Positions 35,632 to 47,900 of a DNA stretch of 64,000 nt are shown piece after piece (the stretch's first letter is position 1; the number at the start of each line of letters is the position of its first letter). The notes under the pieces are model-generated. The model did not search any database, was not told the DNA's origin, and saw only the letters and a list, made by a program, of their open reading frames with translations. Both the position numbers and the translations under genes were made by a program. The stretch is from Botryotinia globosa. Taxonomy: Eukaryota > Ascomycota > Leotiomycetes > Helotiales > Sclerotiniaceae. The stretch is taken from positions 1,984,001 to 2,048,000 of the forward strand of contig RCSZ01000012.1 in NCBI GenBank assembly GCA_014898425.1, in the 5' to 3' direction.

Positions 35632-38600
35632 ATGATGCCGCCCAAACGCTGGATACCAACAGAAGGAGGTGAGCTATTCTTCTTTTGCCCAATCCTTGGA
35701 ATGTGAATACTGAGAAAATCATCAGAAATTTCAACTTCAACTTTAAATTCAGTGGAAAGCTCTGCTAGCTCCATTTCCAGCCTTTCAAGTACTTTCAAAG
35801 CACATGTCGTCTCTCAATCTTTAACTGCAAATCCCTGTCGTCACTCACAACAGCACCAGAGCCTTCAATCTAGCCGCTGTGGCTCGAGTTTTTTGCAAAC
35901 AATGCCTCTTTTGGGCAGCTTTATCAGAGGTCAATCAAATTCATCCGATGATTCCGAATTAGTACAACAACAAATTGTTGCAGAGCAGCTCATCCTCGAC
36001 CAGGTACAGCCTATAGATACCGACGGGCAAGTCGCAAGTCAATGCCAAATGAGTAAAGTCGGTACCATACAGCCAACTGAACTCATTTATCCTAAATCAC
36101 TTTACCATGGCTATATTCCTCCTTTGCCTGCAAGCAAAGAGCATCAAGCGTGCTCGGTTTTACTACGGGAACTCAGGAGCAAAGACACGACAGAGATGTC
36201 ATCGACGCAGGAAGATTTTGTAGAATTTGAGTTGGCCGAATTTTCGATTTACATGCCTGACACTGCTCTCTATGGGCATGAGCTGCGTGGTCTACAAGAT
36301 CTTGCTAGTAAAATGGGTCATGCATGTTTCCTACTCGACGGTGTTCTCAGTCTCGGAAACTCTCGACATTATGTTCAAGGCGTACCATTCAAAGTATGCT
36401 CAATAGGAAATTACGGTGAAGAATTTGATGATGTTGACGGTGCTATATGGCTTCAGTCTGATCTCAACACAAGAACGAATATTTACTATCGACTTAAGAA
36501 CCCCGCATCTGAATATGCTCGTTTCCATCTTGGCTTTTCATGGTTGGCGAATCTGTCGAAGCATTTTGTCGATTACTCTTTAGCATGCCAGAAGCAAAGG
36601 AAGAAGGTATCGATCCACAACTTCCGGGCAGACTTTGCGCAGTGGTGCCAAAAGATGCATACACATTCATCAAAATTCCAATCCTGGTGCCTCGAATATG
36701 GCCGAGATGATTTCAGGCAAGCCGTCTCAGCAAATATAAACTTTCTGTTCAAGGAATCGATGGGTGTAACGTCAAAACTTCGCTCATTGTACATCTGGGA
36801 GGAAACTTTGGAACTCACAAGCATTAAAGAATACCCAATCAAAGAGAATGAGACAATCGTCACGCCATACGTTTATGAATGCTTCAGTCACCTAAGATTT
36901 GGCCACCTGCTCAAGCCTTTGATACCGACTGTATTTGCAGAGAATTTACAAGAACCAGAGGATCAATCACTATTGCTTTCGCCGAGAAAGACACGCATTG
37001 TTTGTGACCCCACTCTGCCAATCAAGCCTCAACATAAATTCTTCTCTGATGGTAAAGCCAATCTGGGAGCCGGAATGAGCCAGAATGGGGGCTTGAAACG
37101 GCAGCAGATGCTTGATGCTATCAAAACAGGGGATGTATTATCAGTCACCAAAGATGGACCAAGTTCCGTGTGGAAAGACGAGTCCAGCAAATGGAAAATA
37201 GAAGACGATTGTTGGTATTTGTATGTACAAATCAAGCATCAAAGTCCTCGTGGCAATTACTCTTTCGATGGTATTTGGCTTTACAAGCCTTCTGATACTA
37301 GTTGCGCAAAGATGAAGTATCCATACGCCAAAGAGTTGTTTCTCAGTGACAACTGTACTTGTGGGTCTCGGGATTCCCGGATAACCCATGATGAAGTCAT
37401 TGATATCATCCCTATAATCTGGCATGGTCTACCGTCAGAAACAGACATCTTCATTCGTCAGACATATCTCAACCACGAGAGTTTCGTAACATTAAAAGAT
37501 TCACACAAAACATGTGAACATTTGCGAAAGTCCGAGGAAAATTCACCATCGACATTCACGATTGTTGATCGCTTTCCTGTTGGACAAACGATACTTGCAT
37601 TGCCCCCTCGGCGTAAGTCGAAAAACAATCTAGAGCCTTATGAGATTGTAGGATACGTAGAAGAAATATCTAAGTTAAATGTCAAAATAAGGAGACTTAT
37701 GAGAAGATCGGAGATTAATCATACTGTGTCTTGCAGACCAAATGAGCTTGTATACACTGATATAATAGATACAATGTCAGCGCATAAACTCGAAAGAACG
37801 TGTCTTGTACGATTTTATACTGAAAGGCAAGTCTTAAGTGGCAATGTCCCAGCACCTTACTGTAGAGATGGCGGCTCGAATGCCTTCATTATTACGAAGC
37901 GATTATGTGAGGATAATCAGACACTGATACCAATAGAAATTGATACACCCCAAAGTCTTATTCAAGGGTTTGATCCTGGAGCGCCGCTAAAAAGAAGAGT
38001 CCTGAATGGACTCGATCTCTTCTGTGGTGGTGGCAATTTCGGCCGTGGGTTAGAAGAGAGCGGTGTATTGCATAACAAATGGGCTGTCGATCTGTTCTCA
38101 GCCGCAGTGCAAACATATGCTGCTAATTTGAAAACCCCCGAGGAAACCGATATATACTTCGGTTCAGTAAACGATTTACTAGCAGAGGCTTTTGTAGGCA
38201 ACCCCAAATTACTCAAAATTCCTCTACCGGGCGATGTTGATGTTATTATGGCTGGTAGTCCTTGCCAGGGTTTTAGCAGAATGAACACGTACAAAAGCAA
38301 TGATCAGAGTCTACGGAATCAGTCCCTGGTCGCATCTGTTGCTGCCTATATTGATTTCTATCGCCCCAAGTACGGATTGCTAGAGAATGTTTTGAATATG
38401 GCTCAGAAAGGATTGGGACGAGACGAAGATGTTCTCTCTCAACTTATATGTGCCATCGTCGGTCTTGGATACCAAGTACGACTTTTCTTACTTGATTCAT
38501 GGAGTTTTGGTAGCTCTCAAACACGAAGTCGAATATTTGTCTCATTTGCCGCCCCTGGTTGTGTTCCACTTAAGCATCCAGACCTTTCTCACTCACACCC

Positions 38601-40239
38601 CCCACATATTGGCGAACGCGGGCTTGGTAAATTAGCAAATGGCCAATCATTTGGTAGCCGAGTTCATTGTCCCACTCCATTCCAGTACCGCACTGCTGAA
38701 CAATCTGTAGCTGACCTCCCTTACGTTGGAGATGGAGCGACTGGTCACTGCACAAAATATCCTGATCATGTTTCACCTATTACCTTGTCCAAAAAATATC
38801 GGTCACAAATTGCATGCATTCCCACTCATCCACGAGGTATGAGTTTCTCAAAGACATGGGAGGAGGGCAATGGTATAATGACGAGAGCGGAACGAGACCT
38901 TTTTCCATATCTCGCCAGGTCAGGGAAAATTAGAGAAAGCGTTATGAAAGGTTCTAGAGCCTGGGGAAGGATAAAGCCTCACGCACTATTTCCAACTGTA
39001 CTGGTGGTAATGAACATGGAGGATTCCCGCATGGGAACGATTTTGCATTGGGATCAGCATAGACGCTTGACATTAATGGAACTCCGTCGCGCGCAAAGCT
39101 TTCCTGATGATGAGGTGATCGTTGGGAGAAGAGGGGAACAAATCAAAATAATCGGGAATAGTGTTGATAGGACTGTTTCCATGGCATTGGGAATCTCTCT
39201 ACGAAACGCTTGGCTGGCGTGTTCGCCTGAAGTTGATATGCCTACAAGAATTGTGAAAACTCAAACATCTATGACCGCCAGGGAGAGATCTTTGGAGGGT
39301 TCAGGTAACACGGGCTCTACTACTTTGGGGGTTATTTTAAGTCAACATCCAAAAGATAAGCTATATGATTTGGAGGCGCAAAATAGTGTATCGAACGGTC
39401 CTATTGCGTTTTACCCAAGCTCATCGAACTCAGCTGGTTCAAGTGTGTCTGGTTTTGACGAATTGAGTTCAATTGATAACATTCAAAGATTTGGAGGCGA
39501 CATGTCCAAGGTACAAAAAAGACGACAGTTGATTGACCATGCCAATGAACCCGCGCGTAAATTTTCAAGGCTGAGTCCAGCATGGAATCTTTCATCAAAA
39601 TTAAGAGAGTCTGTTGCAAATTCGACCGACAATTCCAGTACACTTTTGGAGTCCAACTCGGCAAAATCTTTAGGCGCGAAAAATATTGCCACACCAAAAA
39701 GAGTTTCTCCTGAGTTATATTCAGCATCATCTCCCCCACAAATGAATTCTCCCTATCAAAGAGGCACACCTAATATAACGAATGATTCAAACAAGCATTC
39801 GCTTTTTCCACAAGATAATCCTGTCACAATAGATGACAATGAAGACGACAACGAAGATACCATCTGGGTAGATTCCGGACCACGCGCCTCAACTCTCCTC
39901 CATCGAATTCCTCATTCCCGCACCACTACATCCAGAAATGCTAGGGCTTCCAATACCTCCTCATCAAAATCTTCACATCACAAAAAACGCTCTCAATTCA
40001 TCGATCTTACGAAATCCGACAGCGAAGACCAAGGTCCGGTGCCACGAACCTCGTTCCAAGTAGTCATTCCAGCTCCGGTGAGAAGAGGAGAATGTGGTGA
40101 TTCTGCATCTTCGGATTCTCGAACGCGCGAGCGGGGACTCGCATCTGGAATTGGGAGTAGTTTTGTGGCGGTGGATAATAGTCGGTTTGATGCGTATGCG
40201 CAGACTCAGCGCATGATGGGGAATGTGGATGATAGGTAG
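35632..40239 (+). CDS. DIM-2-type DNA (cytosine-5) methyltransferase
   Basis: It methylates cytosine in nuclear DNA. In Neurospora, DIM-2 carries out essentially all methylation, guided by H3K9me and HP1, mostly at RIP-mutated repeats. A short first exon, 35632-35668 (MMPPKRWIPTEG), joins across a 57-bp intron to 35726-40239, giving 1516 aa in frame. Without that exon no Met occurs before codon 51 of the large frame. A BAH-like module with a CTCG cluster lies around 490-610. The catalytic motifs are intact: I (DLFCGGGNFGRGLEE, about 773), IV (GSPCQGFSRMN with the nucleophile Cys, about 858), VI (ENV, about 900), VIII (QTRSRIF, about 945) and X (GNSVDRTVSMALG, about 1160). The tail of roughly 340 residues is Ser-rich. 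Length and BAH separate it from the shorter RID/Masc1 class. Confidence 0.92.
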
Positions 40240-41970
40240 GGTGGCATGGCATGGTGGGGGAGGGGGGGCTGAAGATGGAAGAGCGGAAGGGGTTTGTCGA
40301 GAGGGGTGGAGGGAAGGAAAGGGGAGTGAAGGGTAATCTGAGAGAGGAATGCAAAGGGACTGTCTCAATTGTACTAAAATCACTTCTGAAAATTGTACAT
40401 GGAGGAGGATGGGGGTAATACCAGTACTTTGGGCTGATCGATCTCGCATCCATTATCTCATCAGGTGTCAGATTTCATTAGACCGTATTAGATTTCGTTG
40501 GCGTTAGATCTTGATTGCTTTGGTAACGATGTAAAGTATCTAGGTATCTAGGTAGTTTCTCAATGTAATCACTTCACCTCACATCACATCACATACTCTC
40601 AAACAACAACAACAACAACAACTCTAGAATCCAACCCTTCCTCTCACCCTTGGAATCACTTTGTATTTGTGATATCTTCATTTCAGTATATAGTATAGTA
40701 TACAGTCCTCCAATACCTATCCACCGCATACAAAGATCAAAGATCAAAGTCGGAATCAGAATCAGAATCAGAATTAGCATTAGCATTCATAGCTCTGATT
40801 CTCATTCTCGTTTGAACTCCGAAACAAACCCAAACGAAACGAAACGAAAGGGAAGGGATACCCTTACCTAGTTTACCAGTTGCTAGGAAATTGATAGTTG
40901 ATGAGTAGGAATTCATTGGTATTCCGCACCGAACTTGTATTTTGCATTTTGTATTTTGCGTTCTGCATCTTGATATTTGATGTTTATTATCTAGGTAGCT
41001 GGAGGTATTAGATACGCTGTTACCTACTAATCTGATATCTACCAATCTATCTATCTAATACCACTATATCTAATGGGTATATACTAATGTTGAAGTATTG
41101 AACTACGAGTATGTGATGAGATGTATTATAATATTATAATATTATATATAGAATATAAACCGGTGGAATTGAATTGAATTGAATTTGATAGAGTTAATAC
41201 AGCAGAATAAACTATAATCCAAATAACTATCTACCTATTCCTAATCCCTTATTCCTAATCCCTATTCCTAATCCCTATTCCTAATCCCTATTCCTAATCC
41301 CTATTCCTAATCCCTATTCCTAATCCCTATTCCTAATCCCTTATTCCTAATCCCTCTTCCCCAATTCTTAATCCAAATTCCCCATCTCACAATAAACTGA
41401 ATACCTAGGTAATCAAACAAGCAATTAATCGAGTAAGCTCAATTTTCAAATCTCCTTTCCAATTTAAAGAACCGAAGACCCGTGGACTTTCATTCAGATT
41501 AAATCCTCAATTCACAAACTCGAAATACAATCCCATCCTATTCTATCCCATCCACTACCTAACAAAATCTCAAATCTCAGTCCCAAATCAAATACCCCCC
41601 CTACTCACTCACACACCTAAATCAAAAACACAAGGTTTGAATCACAAGTACGACATAGATATCTAAGCAACCTTCTAGAATATACAAATAAAATAAGTAC
41701 TATTAGGGTATGATTTGTTGCTATTTTAACACGGATATAAGACAAGATATAAGACACCCCGGAACCCATGGTTCATTCAACAGACGCTGCGAGAAAACTC
41801 CAAAATTATCAGCGAACCCACCAACCCACCCCTCAACCCCCCTCCGAAATGACAAAAGAAATGTGTAAGGATTGGAAATCGACAAAGAGTGTTTCGAAAG
41901 CTTTTGAAATAATTCGTTAATTCGTTAAAGTGGTAGGTGGTATATGTTTTGTAGGTGATTGAGGCGTTGA
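40240..41970. other. Intergenic region with short repeats
   Basis: About 1.7 kb with no supported gene. It contains CAACAA (near 40603), AATCAG (near 40750), the 13-bp array at 41235-41355 and TACCTAGGTA at 41402-41411. Confidence 0.6.
41235..41355. repeat. 13-bp tandem array (CTATTCCTAATCC)n
   Basis: About nine copies with small length variants (CTTATT in place of CTATT at both ends). Intergenic. Confidence 0.9.
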
Positions 41971-43573
41971 TTACTTGGCCTCTCCGATAATATCAGTAGG
42001 ACCAATATCCTCCCCGGTCAAGATCCGATTGATCTCATCATATGTGTCTTCGAATTCATCCTCGGGGATGACATCGACTTCGATATGCGAGAAGGGGGAT
42101 TTTCTATCTCCCGTTCGCTCTTCCTCATCCGCAGCGTCAAAGGCGAATCTTTCTGGCGCGGATAGATCCGTCTTTCTACTATCTCTCGAGCTCGATCTCG
42201 ATCTCGATCTGTCCCTCCTCTCCTCCCTCTCCTCACTCCTATTCCTTCCCCCAATCTTCCCCGCTCCCACACCCCTGAACATCCCCTCCATAATCTTCCT
42301 CTCCACCTCCTCCTTCTCCTCACTCATCTCCAATAAACTCCTTCTCTTTCCTCTTCCCTCGATCTTTCCACCCAGAAAACATTCCCGTGGTACATCTCCC
42401 AATGGTTTCCAAATATCGTAATCCCTAACCACCCCCTCTAACCTTCTATGCCCCTCATCCGGATCCTGTAGCATTTCCATGCCCATAACATCTATAAACC
42501 CCTGCCGACTCAACATCGGCATATTAGCTCCGAGCGAAATCGATCTTCGAATGCGTTCTCCCGCCGTAGGAGACGGCGACGGAGGTGGAAGATTCGACGC
42601 ATGGCGTACCGAAAGCGTGTGAGAAATATCGTGCGTCTTGAAGAAAATACCCAACTCGAGGTCGGCGATCTCTTGATTTTGAGGTCCCCCGGTTGTGTAA
42701 AGTGTTTTCTGCCCTGAGTGATCATATCCATATTAGTTTTCATCCTTCATCCAATACAAATAAATCACAAGAACCACATGAATCCGGACCCCTTCCATCA
42801 GGAGGGTCCAAATAGAGAGGGTTGGGTAAAGGATTAAAAAACCTACAAATGTTATTCTCCATCCCCACCCCCTGCATCTCCAAAAACGCACTCCACACCT
42901 CTGGACTCAATTCATTCGTACCCTCCACGTCCAAACACAAAAACATGGTCGTCATTAAATCCACAAAAATCGCATTGAATGCACCATCCTTTTGGAAAAA
43001 GGGACTCCATTCCGATGGCATTGGGGGCGCCAGTGAGGCGTATGGATTGGTAAAGGCTTCCAATTTGATTTTTCCCTCCAACGAACCCTCAAAAGATTGG
43101 GCGGGTAAATCTGGACGTAGTTTAGTGAGAGGTGAATCTGAATAACTTATATTGTGATTGCTAAAGCCGTCGTCATTCGGAGGTGGTTGAATGAAAAGGA
43201 GATCCCTTGGACCCCCGCTCGAACCTTTCGGTTTCTTGTTTGGTTTCACGATATCCCACAGCGCACCCCAGTTGGCGGTTGGGAGTTCGACTTTTTTGGG
43301 CGGGGGATTGGGGGCGGTGATGTTGGTGAGGGTATCTTTTCGCGGCGGGAGAAGCGGGAGGGGACGAGGAGGAACTGGGGGAGGAACAGTGGGGGAGCTG
43401 GTCCCGCTCGTTTTGATGATGGCGGTGGGATGGCTGAGGAGATGTGTACGTGATGTCTTTTGGATGGCGAAACAGTTGGTGCAGAGATTGTAATCGGTGC
43501 AGGTTTGGCATTGAATGCGAGCCCGGTCGGGACGGATGGGCTCTGTACAACTGGAACATTCATAGAGAGACAT
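41971..43573 (-). CDS. ZZ-type zinc-finger protein with helical domain, two exons
   Basis: Exons 43573-42847 and 42713-41971 join across a 133-bp intron to 489 aa in frame. The N-terminus is a ZZ zinc finger (residues 5-50): CSSCTEPI, then CQTCTDYNLCTNC and a HLLSHP histidine pair. A Pro-rich linker (60-100) follows. A helical segment around 195-245 (FVDLMTTMFLCLDVEGTNEL) could be a degenerate EF-hand-like pair. The C-terminal 120 residues are charged with an Arg/Ser run. ZZ fingers bind peptides such as N-degrons or histone tails, so this is probably a protein-interaction factor. I know related ZZ proteins in ascomycetes but no named function. Confidence 0.8.
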
Positions 43574-44714
43574 TATTTTGTTGTTCTTACTCGGTTTGCG
43601 GTGGGATGGATGGATGGATGGATGGATTGGATGGATTGGATGGATTGGATGGATTGGATGGATTGGATGGATATCCGAGGATTAATCCCCTGAAGATTGG
43701 TTGGATTTTGATTTGTATGTGATGTAGGTTGTAGATAATATGAGAGGAAGAGGAAGAGAGAGAGAAAGAGAGAGAGAGGGAGAGATGTGTGTTTTTTAAA
43801 GCAGGTAGTAAGTAAAGTAATAAAGATGTGAATAATTTCCTATCAAATCCAGATGTTTGGTAGGGAGAAGGGATCTGTACATATAGTAAGTAATATGTGG
43901 TAGTCGGATATTGAAGCTTTGAGTTTAGAGTGACCGGGACTTGGGACTCGAAGCTCTAGAATCTATCGTGTTTTGGAGTTAAGGTGGTAAGGCTCTTAAC
44001 TCGTGGTGGGTGGTGGGAAGTGATGGGAAGTGATGGGAGGTGGTGGGAGGTGGTGGGAGGTGGTAGGAAGTCGTAGTAAGTCGTAGTATAAGTCGTATCA
44101 AATCATATCAAATCGTATCAAATCATATCAAATCGTATCAACTCGTGGTCATCCGCAATACATCGCAATCAATCGTACTAATTCGCAGGAAGCAGTCTCG
44201 AGACAATGTTTGAGAGTTTCAGAAACGTCTTGAAAGTGCTCGAGATATAATTCGAGTTAGCATAGGATAGATACAGTAACGCATAGTAATTTTACCCTCT
44301 TCGCATTGATGCTGGAATTAATCATCAGATCATTGACCCCTTAGAGGATTTTATTCACTGAAACTCTATTCTGGAACAATGAATAGAACAAAGGCTTAAT
44401 TTCTTGTTAAAGATGCCGAGGCTAGGAAGGATGAAGTGAAGCTTGATATGATAGATAACACAACACACAGCTGCTTTGAAGGGTAGATATTCAGGGAGAG
44501 AGAGAGAGGTACTCAGGGAGGGAGGGAGGCTTATTGAGAGATGTTTATGAGATCTATACAAGTTGACAGATTGGTTTCTGATGAGAATGAAGAATTAACC
44601 ATAGAAGTGTGAGAATAATCATGATATTGAGATAGGTCAGTCCCTAGGTACTTTATCATATAAAATGTATTATATAAAACAAAGCTCTTTATTGATTATA
44701 ATATCATACATAAC
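43574..44714. other. ZZ-protein promoter and low-complexity flank
   Basis: No gene. Several low-complexity tracts follow each other: GGAT/GGATTGGAT (43604-43672), AGAG (43745-43785), GTGATGGGAAGT/GTGGTGGGAG (43995-44065) and AAATCATATC/AAATCGTATC (44098-44145). Confidence 0.6.
43604..43672. repeat. GGAT / GGATTGGAT tandem array
   Basis: About five GGAT units pass into about five GGATTGGAT units, just upstream of the ZZ-protein start codon. It lies in that gene's promoter or 5' UTR. Confidence 0.9.
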
Positions 44715-44720
44715 GTTAAT

Positions 44721-44936
44721 ATATTTATTATATTTATTATATTTATTATATTTATTATATTTATTATATTTATTATATTTATTATATTTATTATATTTAT
44801 TATATTTATTATATTTATTATATTTATTATATTTATTATATTTATTATATTTATTATATTTATTATATTTATTATATTTATTATATTTATTATATTTATT
44901 ATATTTATTATATTTATTATATTTATTATATTTATT
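44721..44936. repeat. 9-bp AT-only tandem array (TATTTATTA)n, 24 copies
   Basis: The unit is repeated perfectly, forming a 216-bp pure A/T block. Because 9 is a multiple of 3 it gives a false LYLLYL ORF. It could be a region of easy strand opening. Confidence 0.95.
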
Positions 44937-47900
44937 ACACGATACTACAAAGTAGGTATCACTCTATTCTATCTCTATCTGTATAAATATTTCCTAGATA
45001 TATCAACCAGAGTAACCAGTGAAAAGTAACCACAAACCACAAACCACTCACAAGTACTCGACTACATCTACCAAGTCCAGTCACTCACTACCTACCTTTC
45101 TTCGTCCCATCGTCCATCGCCATCGTCCATCGCCATCGTGAACTCCACACCTACATCTAACGTTCCCTCCCTCCTTCCTTCAAATTCACCTCAGACATTC
45201 CACTCAGACATTCTCTCCCAGACATCCCTTCCACCATACAACTAAACCTTATGAACATAGATAGTTCCATGAATTGATCCAATGTCTAATCTCCAATTTC
45301 CAAATTTCATTCTTCCGTCTTCTCTGGGGATTCTATGACAACATCATTGTTTATCAATTCTCCATCAATGCCTGTTTTGCCTCGGGGTTTAAAAAGAGAG
45401 TTTGTTGGAGATTCAGATTATCGATAAACTTGAGAAAGTACACTATCGATTTGAACTGGCGTACCGTTGAATGGAGGGTTGTCTCGCGGTAGATTGAGTG
45501 TTGGTGCGTAGTGATTTCAAGGCCAACAACACTTCCTTCAATTCCAATTTCAATTCTTCCAATAGTATTGTCGTCTTGATTGTTTTCGATATAGCTTGGA
45601 AGGCGTGAGATAAGGCTGCGTGATGTGGTAGGTGTACCCTCGGTGTTAAACTTTCATGGCGACGAACTACAGTATTGATTGATTGATTGCTTGATCGAAG
45701 ATCATCACAGACCTCTGCGAGTAATTTCCAATGGCGAAAAGGTTAAAGGTGCAGAAAGAGATAACATACCGTCATGCTTCGTTGCAGAATTGAGATCTTG
45801 AGATCTTTCCCTTCTAGATACAATCCTTACATAGAAGTCACATCGTCACCTCTCTCTACCTCTCTGTCCCTCTACTCTCTCTGTCAGCCCTCTACGAGAT
45901 ATGTTTGAAAAACAGACCCACAAACTGATGCGAACCATGGTGATCAGGAGGCTGCGCCGTACATAAGGCCAATAACTCGGAAATATCCCACCGTTCATAC
46001 GGGATTGTCTTCAACGACATTAGACACGTGGTAATGTCTTGAGTATCGTTGGTTCGACGCTGTCGTACAAAATTGCTGGGTAGAACACATTATTTGCATG
46101 AGAGCGAGACACCCAAAGCAGAGACTCTGTATGAAGTAGGAGAGAAAATAGAAAAATTGAGGAACCTCTCAAGAGAACACCTACCCTACTTACATGCACG
46201 CAATCGCTAGACGCCCGAGTAATATGAAATAGTCACCCCCTTACAGCGAATGGATGGCGCCAAATTATCGTTGTAATGTCGAGCCGCGTTTACGAAACTT
46301 TGACGGAAGATTCTTTATCATTTTTTTTATTAAAAATGACATAGGAGGCGTTCATCGTAATCTGATCGTACCCAGGAAGGTCACTGCAGACTGCAGTTCA
46401 TCGTATAATAATCATAGTAGCCTGTGATTTTGGTTTTGATTGATCCGATTTTTATTAGCTCGGAGCGCGAGTATGTACCATGTACTATGTATGTATGTAC
46501 GATGGATGCATCAGGGTTTTGCAGTGCTAACGGTAGGCACCGAAAGTTTATGAATTCGCCGACGCTATCTTCATTGCTCAGTCTCCAGTCAGTCCAGCAT
46601 TGTATGCGTACGCGGATAAGGCGTAATCCGTAATCCGTCATCCGCAACCACGTTCATACTCAAGTATTTGTGTACACTGTACAGTGGGAAAGGTGGGAGA
46701 GTGGCTCAAAAGTGGGAACAAGTCTTGAGAAAACCCGTGCTTGTAATGCGGCTGCAAATACCTAGGTAGACTGTGGGACTGTGAGACTGTGAGACTGTGA
46801 GACTGTGCAATGTAGTCAGTCGACTTGATCGTAGATGACTTGCTCGGAGTACTGTACAACTACTCGATACAGACAATTCTCAGAAAGTAGTTCGATCGTA
46901 TGGAAAGATAGAGAGAATCCAGAGAAAAATCAAGCTGGGCTGGGCCATGGATGGAAAGAAAATCCCATCAAGAAATCACAAAATTGTTAAAACTCTCACG
47001 TGATCAATATTCAATATATTTCTTTTTTCTGTATCTACCCCTCCAGTTTGGAAATCCCAAGTCCAAGGAACTAAATTAATTTGATTGTCCCTCCTTATTT
47101 CAGCCTCTCAAACACGGTCCAAATTCTGATCTTTTCTGCTTTTTGCTTGCCACAAATGCCTTTTCAAGATACAATAAACGTCCATGTGTACCGGTACTCG
47201 ACATTACTCGCATAGTCATCAGCTTGACATTCCTCACTCAAGTCGACATTGGGGCGGCGGCAACTAACAAACAAATGGTTGTTTCACGTTAGATTTGAAA
47301 GACCGTCGACATCCATGAGTCGTGATTTCGGAGTGGATCATGAGTGAATAAGTAACCTGCCTCTTCCTTGAATCTTCCCTATAAGGTTGCTGGGAATCTC
47401 CGAGATCAACTTCAACTATCTAACAGCGCGTTTCAAGTTCAACGAACAATAATCGATACCTTCGATATCTTCGATCGATCGGCTCACAATGATATGAAGC
47501 TACGAGCTTAGAGAAGTGAAGAGCGTATGAACATCGAAACCCTCAGGCCCTTTAGGACCCCTCATGACCCTTCTCACAAGCTTCCGTGATGTGACAGCGG
47601 CACATGTCGACAATGTATCTCATAGAGTCATATGTGCCGCAATTCTCGAAAATAAATACCGCATTCCTTAACTTGGAAGTTGGAACCTTCGACGTGATAA
47701 CACAGACTGAAAATCTGCCATGTGGCATGAGCGTGTATTGACAATGCGTCAAAATTCAAGAAAGAATGACATCGGGATTGATACGAGCCATTAATTGGAG
47801 ATTATCTGATGAAATGTTGACCACTTTTGATTATTGATTGGCTCAAAGGATAATGAGTATCCATCTTCCTCCTCTATCGTTATGATCCCCATCATGGTCA

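Noticed and set aside
40589..41045. ORFs rich in LILILI or NANSDSDSD
   Set aside because: Encoded by the AATCAG short repeat; not protein-like otherwise.
44665..44955. ORF of repeated LYLLYL, at first like a membrane protein
   Set aside because: It is the 9-bp TATTTATTA array read in one frame.
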